A DNA stretch of 64,000 nucleotides, from contig NZ_CP041186.1 of assembly GCF_006517175.1 (NCBI RefSeq), forward strand, positions 2,693,001-2,757,000. Direction: 5' to 3'. The translations under genes were made by a program, and so were the position numbers. This document shows, piece by piece, positions 39,916 through 50,128 of this stretch. The notes under the pieces were generated by a model. The model saw only the letters and a program-made list of their open reading frames with translations, ran no database searches and had not been told where the DNA came from. How positions within the stretch are numbered: the first letter of the stretch is position 1; every line of letters starts with the position of its first letter. This DNA comes from Persicimonas caeni (GTDB lineage: Bacteria > Myxococcota_A > Bradymonadia > Bradymonadales > Bradymonadaceae).

Positions 39916-42900
39916 ATGATGAAACGATCTCCGATGGTTGATGTTGGCAAACTCGTCCCGTGGCGCGTACCGCGTCACATGATTGGTCTCCTATTGATGG
40001 CCGGACTGGCCGTCAGTGGCTGCAGTGAAGAGGTCACCGGCCCGGACCCGGGCCTCGAAGACCCGGTGCAGGGTCAAGCGCTTCCGGTCAACCCCGGGAT
40101 CATCTGCCAAGAGCAGCACCCCGAGGGAGGCACGCGCGTCGAGGTCACCGGCGAAAATATGGCGCCGGTGCCCGTCGACCTGCCGGGCAACCCGACGGTG
40201 GCGCTGCCGTCGCTGTCGCTGATCAAACAAGCCACGCTCGGCGGCCAAGCCGAGACGGGCACGACGATCACGTACGGCAGCGAGCCGGGCGAGACCAACG
40301 CCTCGCTGCTCAGCTGGGAGAGCCAGTCGTTGATGGCCTTCCAGGTGCCCAACAGCCTGACGTTGGGCGACGGCACCGACGGCATGCTCCCCACGGGCGT
40401 GTATGACGTGCAGGTGACCAACCCCAACGAGTCCGACGCGACCTCGATGGGTGCGCTTGCGGTCGCGCCGCGGCCCACCGTCGAAGAGGTCAGCCCCGGC
40501 CTTGTCTGCGTGGCTCAGGGGTCGGAGACGATCACGCTGACCGCCCAGACGGTGCTTCGCATCGGCGACAACCAGGCGGTCGTGCGCATCGGCGGCAACG
40601 AATTCACCGTCGACTCGACCGACGGCTGCACCCCGGTGGCCCACGAGGGCCTCGACGCCGAGTTCTGCGACACCGTCACCGTCACCCTCGAGCAGGGCAG
40701 CCTGCCGGCCGGCTTCCACGACGTGGTGGTCGCCAACCCGGAGACGGCTGCATGTGTGAGCGACCCGGCCGCCGACGCGGTCAGCCTGCGCGTGGTCGAC
40801 GCCCCCGAGATCACCAGCATCGAGCCGGCCGCGCTTTGCAGCACCGAGCTTCCGGCCACCGTCACCCTGGTGGGCACCGGCTTTCTGGAGGTCGACGGCG
40901 AGCTTCCCACCGTCACGGTCAACGGCACCGACGTCACCGTCGACAGCATCGGCGGCACCTGTGAAGACCTCGAGACCCAGGGCGCCACGGTGCGCTCGTG
41001 CACCGAGGTCACCGTCACCCTGCCCGACGACCCGTCCATCTCGGCGGGCACCCAGACGACCGTCGAGCTGACCAACCCGGGCACCGCCGACTGCACCGGC
41101 CAGACCTCCACGCAACTGTCGGTCGCCGGGCCGCCCACGGTCACCGACGCACAGCCGTCCGAAATCTGCAGCGACCAGCCCGAGACGATCACGGTGTCTG
41201 GCACCGGGTTCGTCGACGGCGCCACCGTCACGGTGGGCACCGCGCAGGCGACCTCGGTCACCGTCAACAACGACGGCACCGAGCTGACCGCCGAGTTCAG
41301 CCAGGGCATCGCCCCGGGCACCTACGACGTCACCGTCGAGAACGCGCCCGGCTGCGGCGACACCCTCGAAGCGGCCATCTCCGTCGAGCCGACCCCGCTG
41401 GTCTTCTTCGTCGACCCGCCGGTCGTCTACAACGACATCGCCATCGAGGCGACGATCTTTACCACCGGCCTCGACGCCGCCGCCTCGACGGTCGAGGTGG
41501 TCGCCGACGACGGCACCGCCACCGCGTTGACCGGCATCCGCAGCCCGACGCGCTTCAACCGCATCCTGGGCACCATCCCCAGCGGGCTGACCCCGGGCGT
41601 CTACGACGTGCGCGTGACCAGCGACATCGGCTGTGCGGGCACCCTCGAAGACGCGATCACCATCACCGACACCACGACCATCGACATCGCCTCGGTCGAG
41701 CCGGCGTTCGTCTCGCCGACCGAAGCTACCGGCATCACGATCGCCGCCGACGCCAACTCCACGGCGCTGTTCGAGGCCACCCCGCGCGTCTACATCAACC
41801 CGAATCCGGCCCAGACCGGCGCGATCGCCACGGCGCTTCGCGCGGTCGAGTTCCAGGACGACCAGACCTTGAGCGCGGTCGTCCCCGGCGGGCTCAACCC
41901 GGGCACCTACGACCTCATCGTGGTCAACCCCGGCGGTGAAGTCGGCGTGCTCACCCAGGGCGTGACCGTGACCAGCGCCGAGCCGCCGCTCGTCACCGGC
42001 GTGCAGCCCGGCTCGTTCGACGCGGGCACCACGCCCACCGCCACGGTCTTCGGCGAGAACTTCCAGAGTGGCGCGACCGTCGAGTTCACCTGTGACCTCA
42101 ACGGCACCACGAGCACCCCGTCGGTGGGCGCCTCCTTCGTCAGCGCCACCGAGCTGACCATCACCCCCGACCTGAGCAACGTGTCGGCGGGCAACGTCTG
42201 CCTGGTGCGCGTGATCAACCCCGACGGCGCCTCCTTCGAGTTCTCGGCGGTCTCGGTCAAAGAGCCGGCCCAGAACTTGTTCCCCTTCTCGACCACCAGC
42301 AGCATGCAGGAGCCGCGTCGCGCCCTCGGCCTCGAGGCGGGACGTCCCACCGCCACCAGCCGCTTCCTGTACGCCATGGGTGGTGACGACGGCACGCTGG
42401 CCAACGCCAAGACGAGCGTCGAGTCGGCGCGCGTGGGCGTCTTCGGCGCCCTGGGAAGCTGGTTCGACCAGCGCTACAGCCTGCCCGAAGCGCGCACCCT
42501 GGCGTCGACGGCGATCATCGGTCGCTACATCTACATGGTCGGCGGCAGCAACGGCACCAGCGCTCAGAACACCCTGTACCGCGCCCAGATCTTGGATCCG
42601 TTGGCCGGCCCCGAGGTCACCGACCTCGACGCCGAGTTGGGCGACGGCACCACCGGCCTCGACGGAGGCACCTGGTACTACAAGGTCTCGGCGACCTTCC
42701 CCGACACCGACCCGGACAACCCGGGCGGCGAGTCGCTCCCCGGCGAGGTGCTGAGCGTGCAGCTTCCCGACCGTCAGGAGAATATCATCCTGACGCTGAC
42801 CTGGGATCAGGTGCCCGGCGCCGACGGCTACCGCATCTACCGCACCGCCGCGGCTGACGGCGACGCCGACAACGTCGAGCTTCTGGCCGAGGTCACCGAC

Positions 42901-43686
42901 GGCACGACCACCAGCTACACCGACGACGGCCAGACCGCGGTCACCACGGGCACGGTGCCGCTCCCGCCCGGCTCGCTGGGTCAATGGCGTGACATGACCG
43001 GCTCGGCGCTGAACACCGCGCGTGCCAACCACGCCACCGTCGCCGTGCAGAACCCCAACGACGTCAGCCAGTACTTCCTGTACGCCTTCGGCGGGCGCGA
43101 CGCCTCCGACACGCTGCTCGACTCGTACGAGTGGGCCACTGTCGACGTCGCCGCCGACGGCACCCAGACGGTGTCGGGCTGGACCACGGGCACGCGCACC
43201 ATCGGCGCAGCCAAAGAAGGCCTGGTCGCCTGGACGGTCACCAACCGCGAGAGCGGCGATGTGGCCGCCGGCGAGACTTACATCTTCGTGGGCACCGGCT
43301 TTTTGGCCAACGGTCAGTCGACGGGCGCCATCTTGTCGGGCTTCCTCGACGCCACGAGCACCGACGGCGACCTGATGGCCTCGGCAGGCGGCACGCTCGA
43401 CACCGAAAACGGTATCTCGACGGGCCGAGGTGGCGCCGTCGGCGCTGCGGCCAACGATTTCCTGTTCCTGTTCGCGGGTGGGCGAAACACCGCCATCACC
43501 AACGACCAGTCGACCGAGATCATCGCAGGTCCCGATCTCGACAACTGGAATGCACTCGGTGGAGGTAGCCTGCCGACGCCGCGCTTCTACCCGGCGCTGG
43601 CCTCCGAGAGCGCATTCTTCTTCGTCGCAGGCGGCGCCGACGACGCCGGCAACGCCCTCGACGTGGTCGAGCAGACGGTCAAATAA
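39916..43686 (+). CDS. TIG- and Kelch-repeat lipoprotein
   Basis: 1256 residues. Of two adjacent ATGs (39916, 39919) the first is used; neither has a strong ribosome site. Signal peptide with lipobox AVSGC near residue 35. Residues about 60-790 form around eight immunoglobulin-like IPT/TIG domains, each ending in a phrase like GVYDVQVTNP or GTYDVTVENA. From about residue 800 Kelch-type blades appear (FLYAMGGDDG, YIYMVGGSNG, YFLYAFGGRD, FLFLFAGGRN, FFFVAGGAD). A fibronectin III-like domain (GTWYYKVSATFPDTD to GADGYRIYRT) is inserted among them. Probably a surface adhesion or binding protein. The barrel gene follows in the same direction. Confidence 0.9.
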   Translation: MMKRSPMVDVGKLVPWRVPRHMIGLLLMAGLAVSGCSEEVTGPDPGLEDPVQGQALPVNPGIICQEQHPEGGTRVEVTGENMAPVPVDLPGNPTVALPSLSLIKQATLGGQAETGTTITYGSEPGETNASLLSWESQSLMAFQVPNSLTLGDGTDGMLPTGVYDVQVTNPNESDATSMGALAVAPRPTVEEVSPGLVCVAQGSETITLTAQTVLRIGDNQAVVRIGGNEFTVDSTDGCTPVAHEGLDAEFCDTVTVTLEQGSLPAGFHDVVVANPETAACVSDPAADAVSLRVVDAPEITSIEPAALCSTELPATVTLVGTGFLEVDGELPTVTVNGTDVTVDSIGGTCEDLETQGATVRSCTEVTVTLPDDPSISAGTQTTVELTNPGTADCTGQTSTQLSVAGPPTVTDAQPSEICSDQPETITVSGTGFVDGATVTVGTAQATSVTVNNDGTELTAEFSQGIAPGTYDVTVENAPGCGDTLEAAISVEPTPLVFFVDPPVVYNDIAIEATIFTTGLDAAASTVEVVADDGTATALTGIRSPTRFNRILGTIPSGLTPGVYDVRVTSDIGCAGTLEDAITITDTTTIDIASVEPAFVSPTEATGITIAADANSTALFEATPRVYINPNPAQTGAIATALRAVEFQDDQTLSAVVPGGLNPGTYDLIVVNPGGEVGVLTQGVTVTSAEPPLVTGVQPGSFDAGTTPTATVFGENFQSGATVEFTCDLNGTTSTPSVGASFVSATELTITPDLSNVSAGNVCLVRVINPDGASFEFSAVSVKEPAQNLFPFSTTSSMQEPRRALGLEAGRPTATSRFLYAMGGDDGTLANAKTSVESARVGVFGALGSWFDQRYSLPEARTLASTAIIGRYIYMVGGSNGTSAQNTLYRAQILDPLAGPEVTDLDAELGDGTTGLDGGTWYYKVSATFPDTDPDNPGGESLPGEVLSVQLPDRQENIILTLTWDQVPGADGYRIYRTAAADGDADNVELLAEVTDGTTTSYTDDGQTAVTTGTVPLPPGSLGQWRDMTGSALNTARANHATVAVQNPNDVSQYFLYAFGGRDASDTLLDSYEWATVDVAADGTQTVSGWTTGTRTIGAAKEGLVAWTVTNRESGDVAAGETYIFVGTGFLANGQSTGAILSGFLDATSTDGDLMASAGGTLDTENGISTGRGGAVGAAANDFLFLFAGGRNTAITNDQSTEIIAGPDLDNWNALGGGSLPTPRFYPALASESAFFFVAGGADDAGNALDVVEQTVK

Positions 43687-43696
43687 ACGGGTGTGA

Positions 43697-43721
43697 GCCG
43701 GAGGCCCCACGGGTCTCCGGC
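43697..43721 (+). terminator. Hairpin after the Kelch lipoprotein gene
   Basis: GCCGGAG at 43697-43703 pairs with CTCCGGC at 43715-43721 around an 11-base loop, 10 bases after the stop. There is no T run, so it may be a 3'-stabilising or attenuating structure rather than a complete terminator. The outer-membrane barrel gene starts 45 bases later. Confidence 0.4.
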
Positions 43722-43766
43722 CGGCAACCGAGCGCCGAAAGGCAAGACATCAATGGAGAAATGACG

Positions 43767-44630
43767 ATGAAATCGATGATGCATATAAAACTATTGGCCC
43801 TGGCCGCCGTGCTCACCCTCGCCCCGGCCACCGCGTTCAGCCAGCAGATGGGAACTCCGCCGGAAGACGAGCAGCCGGCGGCGACGGAGACCGAGACAGA
43901 CACTGAGACCGACACCGAACCGGAGGCTCAACCGGCCGAAGGCGAGGAGATGGCCGAGCCGATGGCCGAAGACGAGGCCGTCGAGCCGATGGCCGACGAA
44001 GACGCCACCGTCGGCGCCGAGATGGAAGTCGGCGCCGACGACGAGCTGATCTACCAGCAAGGCGGGCTCTCGGGCCTCGGCCTGGTCATCGGCGCCAAGG
44101 TCGGCGGCGGCTTCCCGCAGCTCACCAGCGAATTCGACACCACCTTCACCGGCGAGCTCGAGCTCGGCTACACCCTGCCGGTGCTCGACCGCAGCATCGA
44201 GGTCTTCTTGAGCGGCCAGTACGCCGCGCCCAGCTCCGAGGAGACCGAGGCCGGCCCCGACGAGCGCCTCCCCGGCGACGGCACCTGGAGCTACGAGGCC
44301 ACGATGCACCAGGTCGTGCTCACCCTGGGCGGCCTGTACCGCCTCGACGTCGGCTCGGACCTGGTCGTCCCCTACGGCGCCCTGGGCGGACGGATGTACC
44401 TGTGGCAGACCGACGTCGACGGCGAAGCCGACGGCCAGCCGTTCGGCGAGTACGAAGAGCAGGACACCGACTTTGGCGGCTACGCGGCGCTGGGCGCCGA
44501 CTTCTTCCTGGGGCCCGGTTCGCTTCTGGTCGAAGTGCAGTTCGGCTACGCCTCGGTCGATAACTTCATCTTGCGCGATACCGACACGGGCAGTTTGAAC
44601 GCGGTGATTGGGTATCGGATGTTTTTGTAA
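43767..44630 (+). CDS. Outer-membrane beta-barrel-type protein
   Basis: 287 residues. The ATG at 43767 is preferred because GGAG lies 8 bases upstream; the ATG at 43761 leaves only 2. Signal peptide ends at TAFS-Q, then a very acidic low-complexity segment (about residues 30-95, Glu/Thr/Asp/Met repeats) in the periplasm or at the surface. The C-terminal ~190 residues have alternating hydrophobic strands and Gly/Tyr-rich turns and end in Phe-Leu (GYRMFL), like small outer-membrane barrels. Same orientation as the TIG/Kelch gene 80 bases upstream; the two may be co-expressed surface components. Confidence 0.82.
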   Translation: MKSMMHIKLLALAAVLTLAPATAFSQQMGTPPEDEQPAATETETDTETDTEPEAQPAEGEEMAEPMAEDEAVEPMADEDATVGAEMEVGADDELIYQQGGLSGLGLVIGAKVGGGFPQLTSEFDTTFTGELELGYTLPVLDRSIEVFLSGQYAAPSSEETEAGPDERLPGDGTWSYEATMHQVVLTLGGLYRLDVGSDLVVPYGALGGRMYLWQTDVDGEADGQPFGEYEEQDTDFGGYAALGADFFLGPGSLLVEVQFGYASVDNFILRDTDTGSLNAVIGYRMFL

Positions 44631-44686
44631 CCTGAAGCAACGCGTGGCTTCGTGATGCCCCGACGATTTGCTACGCGTTGCTTTTC

Positions 44687-44949
44687 GGCGCCCCCCATCC
44701 GCCTGGCGCTGTTTCGATTTGCTACGCGTTGCTTAGCGGCGCCCCCCATCTGCCTCGCGCTAAACAGCGCGCTCGGCACCTTCCCCGGGGGAAGGGATGC
44801 CCCTGCGAAAAGCTACGTGGTTCAGGCGCGCTAAGGCAGCCCTTCCCCCGGGGGAAGGTGTCTGGCGCGTTTTATAGCGCCAGACGGATGGGGGGCGCCA
44901 CAAAGCAAAGCCTAGCTCTTCGCAGGCGCGAGGCGGATGGGGGGCGCCG
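44687..44949. repeat. Interspersed palindromic element, family B, copy 2
   Basis: Same block order as 8039-8226: CCCCCCATC(C/T)GCC, CTCGCGCTAAAC, CACCTTCCCC, GGGATGCCCCTGCG, CTAAGGCAGCCCTTCCCCCG, GGAAGGTG, CGGATGGGGGGCGCC. The terminal modules are doubled here: GGCGCCCCCCATC occurs at 44687 and 44738, and GCGGATGGGGGGCGCC-type ends at 44885 and 44933. CTACGCGTTGCTT is also repeated on the left side. No gene inside. The element lies between the barrel gene and the nitroreductase gene. Confidence 0.85.
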
Positions 44950-45081
44950 CACGGCTACGCGCCCCATTGTCCTCACACAAAAACGCTCATTTTCCTTTTA
45001 CGGGGATTGTTGCCTACCAAAACCGCATTACCATCGTTGGGTAAACAAAGCTGATTCCCAAACCACCCAACGAGGCCCCCA

Positions 45082-45702
45082 ATGAGCACCGCCAAGAAGC
45101 ACCCCAAAGCTCCCACGCCGCCCTCCAGCAAACTCGCCGCCACCGACCACCCGGTCCACGACCTCATCGCGCGTCGCTTCAGCCCGCGCGCCTTCGCAAA
45201 CAAGCCGATCGACGACGCGACCCTGCGCTCCATCTTCGAGGCCGCGCGCTGGGCACCCTCGGCGTTCAACGCCCAGCCGTGGAGCTTTATCGTGGCGCGG
45301 CGCGAGGACGAAACAGCGTTCGAAAAGGCGTCGAGCATGCTCATGGACGGCAACAAGCGGTGGGCCACGGAGGCCGCCGCGCTGGTGTTGGTGATGGCGC
45401 AGACCCACGATCCCGAGACCGGTCGCAACTACAGCCACGGCCGCCACGACGTGGGCCTCGCCACCGGGTTTTTGCTCCTGCAGGCGCTCGACCACGACGT
45501 CTATGCCCACCCGATGGCCGGCATTCACCGCGACAAGATCGCCGAAGCGTACGGCATCCCCGAGCATTTCGAGCCGATCACGGCGCTGGCGCTGGGGTAT
45601 CTGGGCGAGCCCGCCGACCTGCCCGACGACCTCGAAGAGCGCGAGCGTGCCCCGCGCAGCCGCCGCCCTCAGGACGACTTCGTGCACATGGGAGAGTGGT
45701 AG
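45082..45702 (+). CDS. Nitroreductase-family FMN oxidoreductase
   Basis: 206 residues. FMN-dependent NAD(P)H oxidoreductase of the nitroreductase fold. Family features are the N-terminal FMN-phosphate arm ARRFSPRAFANKPI near residue 30, the RWAPSAFNAQPW segment near 58, and ALGYLGEPADLP near 174. Substrate unknown; family members reduce nitroaromatics, quinones or flavins. ATG at 45082 follows GAGG at 6 bases. It is followed 74 bases later by the nucleoside phosphorylase in the same direction, with no obvious functional link. Confidence 0.92.
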   Translation: MSTAKKHPKAPTPPSSKLAATDHPVHDLIARRFSPRAFANKPIDDATLRSIFEAARWAPSAFNAQPWSFIVARREDETAFEKASSMLMDGNKRWATEAAALVLVMAQTHDPETGRNYSHGRHDVGLATGFLLLQALDHDVYAHPMAGIHRDKIAEAYGIPEHFEPITALALGYLGEPADLPDDLEERERAPRSRRPQDDFVHMGEW

Positions 45703-45775
45703 TTGCGTGGCCGCGTGCCGGCCACTACATTGGCTTCGTTGCAGATAATCTGAACCAACAGCACAACGAGGCACC

Positions 45776-47077
<1,302 letters not shown>

Positions 47078-47085
47078 GGAGCATA

Positions 47086-48222
47086 ATGAGTCGTGCTGCC
47101 TCACTTGGTGGGCTCGCCGCGCCTATTGGCTGCACTCTGATTGGGTTCACGCTGATTGCCTGTCAGCCAAAGCAGGTGAGAGAGCCCCAAGCGGCTCAGC
47201 GAGAATCCAGTGAGGCACCCTCCTCGTCGGAGCAGACGAAAGACGCCCTCGTCAGTCTCGAGGCGCGCCCCGAACTGGTGTTGCCGACGATATTCAGCCC
47301 TCTGTCACCGGTTCCGGGTCCCTACGTCGAGCTGGGACTCGACACCGTCGAAGTGGGTCGGTTCGAGATCGTCAGCGGCGAGCGCAAGGCCGACACCGAC
47401 CCGTCTGCCAGTTTCCCGCGCACGGCGCTGACGGACGGGTCGACGGCGTGGAAAGAGAAGCTCTCCGGGCCGATCTCCATATCCCGAGACAAAGCCGAGC
47501 ACTCGAACGAAGCGTTCGATCCCGTCCTGCGCGTGGCAGCTGACCACACCATTGGCGCACACGAGCTTCTGGCGTTGATGGTGGGAGCAGAGGATGTCGC
47601 CGGCATCCGCCGGTTCAAGCTCTTTGTGCGAGTGCCCGAAGTGGGCTTGGGCGTCACCAACATGACGCTGCTCGACCAGCTTCCCCCGACCGAACCGCCC
47701 GAGGGCTCGAAGCCCTTGCTGCTCACGATCGATATTTTGCCCGACGGCTTCACCGTCTCCTCGCCGCGCGCCACCTTGCCCCAAATCGAAGGATGTCCTT
47801 CGACAGGCCCCACGGTGTGTCGCCCCAAGACACAGGTCGACCCCGCCGCACTCGCGAAGGCTCGAGCGCTCCAGCGTGCCGGCAAATACGAGGAGAGTCG
47901 TCAAGAGGTGGCCGAAGTGCTGACGACCTACGACTGGCCGGGCCTCTACAGCAAACTCGTCGAGGTCAAGCGCGCCCATTTCAACGCGACGGTAGTCCAT
48001 ATTCGGCTCGGAGACCGAGACGTGCCGCTGGCGGTGCTCGCTCAACTCATCGACACGGCCCAGTACGGGTTGCGAAAGGCCGATGGACAAGATTGCACCG
48101 ATGACTTTTCGAACTCCGAAGAACTCCTCGCAGCGGTTCCCTGCAAGAGGGGCGGAAGACTCGCGCCACTCTTTCCCGACGTGGTACTGCTGACGCAGTC
48201 CACGCCCACCAAGAAGAAGTGA
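47086..48222 (+). CDS. Lipoprotein with ExbD-like C-terminal domain
   Basis: 378 residues from the ATG at 47086, preceded by GAGGAG overlapping the deoA stop region. Signal peptide with lipobox TLIAC near residue 26, then a Ser/Glu/Gln linker. Residues about 65-200 are a beta-rich domain of unknown type. From about residue 205 (LLLTIDILPDGFTVSSP) to the end the pattern is that of ExbD/TolR periplasmic domains: a beta strand after TID, a helix, then HIRLGDRDVPLAVLAQLID where ExbD has a beta strand and helix. The ExbD membrane anchor is absent; the lipid would anchor it instead. This homology is tentative. Four Cys may form disulfides. Confidence 0.8.
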   Translation: MSRAASLGGLAAPIGCTLIGFTLIACQPKQVREPQAAQRESSEAPSSSEQTKDALVSLEARPELVLPTIFSPLSPVPGPYVELGLDTVEVGRFEIVSGERKADTDPSASFPRTALTDGSTAWKEKLSGPISISRDKAEHSNEAFDPVLRVAADHTIGAHELLALMVGAEDVAGIRRFKLFVRVPEVGLGVTNMTLLDQLPPTEPPEGSKPLLLTIDILPDGFTVSSPRATLPQIEGCPSTGPTVCRPKTQVDPAALAKARALQRAGKYEESRQEVAEVLTTYDWPGLYSKLVEVKRAHFNATVVHIRLGDRDVPLAVLAQLIDTAQYGLRKADGQDCTDDFSNSEELLAAVPCKRGGRLAPLFPDVVLLTQSTPTKKK

Positions 48223-48376
48223 TGCCATGGATACAGGCATCCGGGGCCGAACAGAGAAATCGGCCCCTGGCGCCCTTCCTGCGGCGATCGACGCAACAAA
48301 ATCGAAAATCTGCCGATAACCGTACTGAGAGGCATGAAGTCTCGTGGCCACGAAGCTGCTCTTCTCATGGGCGGGT

Positions 48377-48404
48377 GGGCCGTGCTCCTTCGGGAGCGCG
48401 GCCC
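48377..48404 (+). ncRNA. Candidate structured RNA hairpin with UUCG tetraloop
   Basis: GGGCCGTGCTCC (48377-48388) pairs with GGAGCGCGGCCC (48393-48404), 12 bp with one G-U pair, capped by a C(UUCG)G tetraloop, the most stable RNA tetraloop type. The orientation that yields UUCG is plus. It lies 155 bases after the ExbD-like lipoprotein gene, with no T tract. Confidence 0.4.
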
Positions 48405-48930
48405 CTGGCCTGGTGGCCGAGCCCTGTGGGCTTGGACGGTTCTGTTCGACAACTCCTCCCGTCGCCGAAGGCGGTTGATTCGTGCATCTTCGGCGCCCTC
48501 TGTCCTCGACGATGCTCCGCATCGCCTTCGTCAGACGGCGTCCGAATCTGCAGCGAATCCCCTCGCCTCGGCTCGGTCCGGAGGTGCCGAGCAGAACCTG
48601 GTCTGCGGCGGAAGCGGTTTTGCTCCGGTTCCGAAAAAGTGGGTGTCACGCGCGAACGTCTTCCGAAGGCCCGTCGGTTCGCGCAGGGTGCTCCAAGTTG
48701 CCCGGTGCGGCTCGCGGCGGGCGGTGTGTTTGCCTCGTGCAAACATGCCGAAGGCCGAGCACGTACCACCTGACAATTGCCGCAGCGGTTCCGGCGTTCC
48801 GATGAGTGAGAAGGTGGCAGTTCGGGCGTCGGCGTCGGGGTAGGCGCGTGCGCTGCGACCTATCCAAGGTGGCTTCAAAAACCGGAGCCGGCTTCGGCCG
48901 GCACAGCATGGCTGGCTGCGCGGTGCACCG

Positions 48931-49035
48931 GTCGAGCTGGTCGCTACGCCGGCCAACCTGGTCGCTACGCCGGCCAACCTGGCGGCTGCACCGGTCGAGC
49001 TGGTGGCTGCACCGGCCAACCTGGTCGCTACGCTG
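48931..49035. repeat. Second 21-bp minisatellite
   Basis: Five tandem 21-bp units built from GCCAACCTGGTCGCTACGCC, with GTCGAGCTGG and GCGGCTGCACCGG variants alternating in pattern. All frames stay in phase; one frame reads as heptads like VELVATP and ANLVATP, but it has no start codon upstream and runs from a stop at 48841. Same period as the 16.8 kb array but unrelated sequence. Confidence 0.8.
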
Positions 49036-49170
49036 GCGAAGTTGGCCAAGGCCGAGCCAGAGCCGGTCGGTCAGCTCATGCAAAATGACATTTCGACACA
49101 CCGGCTGTCGCGTTCATCGTGGCTCCGGACCGCACATTTGTGCCTACCGTCCGCTCCCCCACGAAAACCA

Positions 49171-50007
49171 TTACGAAACAGGCACCGCCGTCGGCTCGCC
49201 TTCCGGCAACTGCGCCGGCTTGTCGGCTCCGTCGAGGGACCAGGGGTCCTCGAAGACTTGTCGGAAAGCGTTGGCGAGGGTGCCGAGTTGGTAGCCGTCG
49301 ACGAAGCGGTGGTCGACGGTGGCGGTGATGGTCAGTTGCTCGCGCACGGCGAGCTCGCCGTCGATGACGGTGGGTTGCTCTTTGATGGCTCCCACCAGCA
49401 GATAGACGGGCACGCGGGCGAACGGCGTGGGCGGCGCGTAGCCCTCGTCGATGCCGAACATGCCGACGCTGGTGATGATGCACGAGCCGAAGGGGAATTT
49501 GTCGAGGCCGAAGTTCGACAGGTCGAGGCCCAGGGCGCTGGTCAGCCAGCCGACGAGCCACAAAAAGCGCGGCAGCATCCAGCGGGGCATCAACTTGAGC
49601 GGGCCTTTCGACTTTTCGAATTGCTCGTCGTTGCCGCGGCGCAATTTACCGGCCTGCTCGCGTAGCTCGCCGGCGATGTCGGCGACCGACTTCTCGTCGG
49701 CGCGCTCGACCTTGGCCTTGGCCAGGTCGGCGCCGTCCTCGACGGTGACCAAAAACGAGAGGTCGACCGTCTCGAAGGGCACGAAGCGCCGAAAAAGGAT
49801 GCGCCCGTTGAGGCTCGGCTCCTTCTTGAGGGCCATGGCGGCGGCTTTGCCGACCAGGTGCGTGACGGTGACCTTCTCGCCGGTCGTTTGGCGCACGTGT
49901 TCGATGTAGCGCTGCGCCTCGGTGACGTCGAGGGTCAGCTTTCCGTAGATATTACCTTCCCGGGGCGACGCCCAGGTGGCGATAGCGAGCTTGCGTCGAA
50001 GGCTCAT
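49171..50007 (-). CDS. Stand-alone 2-oxoacid dehydrogenase E2-type acyltransferase
   Basis: 278 residues of CoA-dependent acyltransferase domain without the lipoyl or E1/E3-binding domains of pyruvate dehydrogenase E2. The catalytic DHRFVDGYQLG motif near residue 237 supplies His and Asp of the HxxxDG signature. RRKLAIATWASPREGNIYGK at the start and SVGMFGIDEGYAPP near 190 are typical of the free-standing group found in many bacteria. Physiological acyl substrate unknown. The ATG at 50007 is preferred because it opens with this conserved start; the GTG at 50037 adds ten unusual residues. A small unknown gene lies about 120 bases upstream on the same strand. Confidence 0.88.
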   Translation of the reverse strand: MSLRRKLAIATWASPREGNIYGKLTLDVTEAQRYIEHVRQTTGEKVTVTHLVGKAAAMALKKEPSLNGRILFRRFVPFETVDLSFLVTVEDGADLAKAKVERADEKSVADIAGELREQAGKLRRGNDEQFEKSKGPLKLMPRWMLPRFLWLVGWLTSALGLDLSNFGLDKFPFGSCIITSVGMFGIDEGYAPPTPFARVPVYLLVGAIKEQPTVIDGELAVREQLTITATVDHRFVDGYQLGTLANAFRQVFEDPWSLDGADKPAQLPEGEPTAVPVS

Positions 50008-50128
50008 GGCAACAGACTCGAGATGGTAAAGGTACACCTCAGCCTAGCCTGCGAGCGTCGCGCCGTCGAGTTTTCTGTGCGGAGACTTGTGCCGGCTTCG
50101 ATTGCCGGCAGCGAAGCGACCGGCCGAT

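Larger units (their letters stand above)
48223..49170. other. Long gene-free, highly structured region
   Basis: About 950 bases with no convincing gene. A frame at 48334-48843 (169 codons) exists but lacks typical codon choice or recognisable product. Hairpins include a 12-bp UUCG-looped stem (48377-48404), GCGCGAAC at 48650-48657 pairing with GTTCGCGC at 48677-48684, and a CTCGGC/GCCGAG stem near 48570-48595. From 48931 a 21-bp minisatellite follows. It could encode a structured RNA, or be a decayed gene or repeat. Confidence 0.5.

Noticed and set aside
41190-41212. REP-like CACGGTGTCTGGCACCG inside the TIG/Kelch gene
   Set aside because: Only part of the core matches, and the residues fit the repeated TIG-domain pattern (ETITVSGTGF), so it is more likely coincidence.
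48334-48843. 169-codon plus-strand frame
   Set aside because: No recognisable product, a poorly spaced ribosome site, and a region dominated by hairpins; kept only as part of the unexplained stretch.
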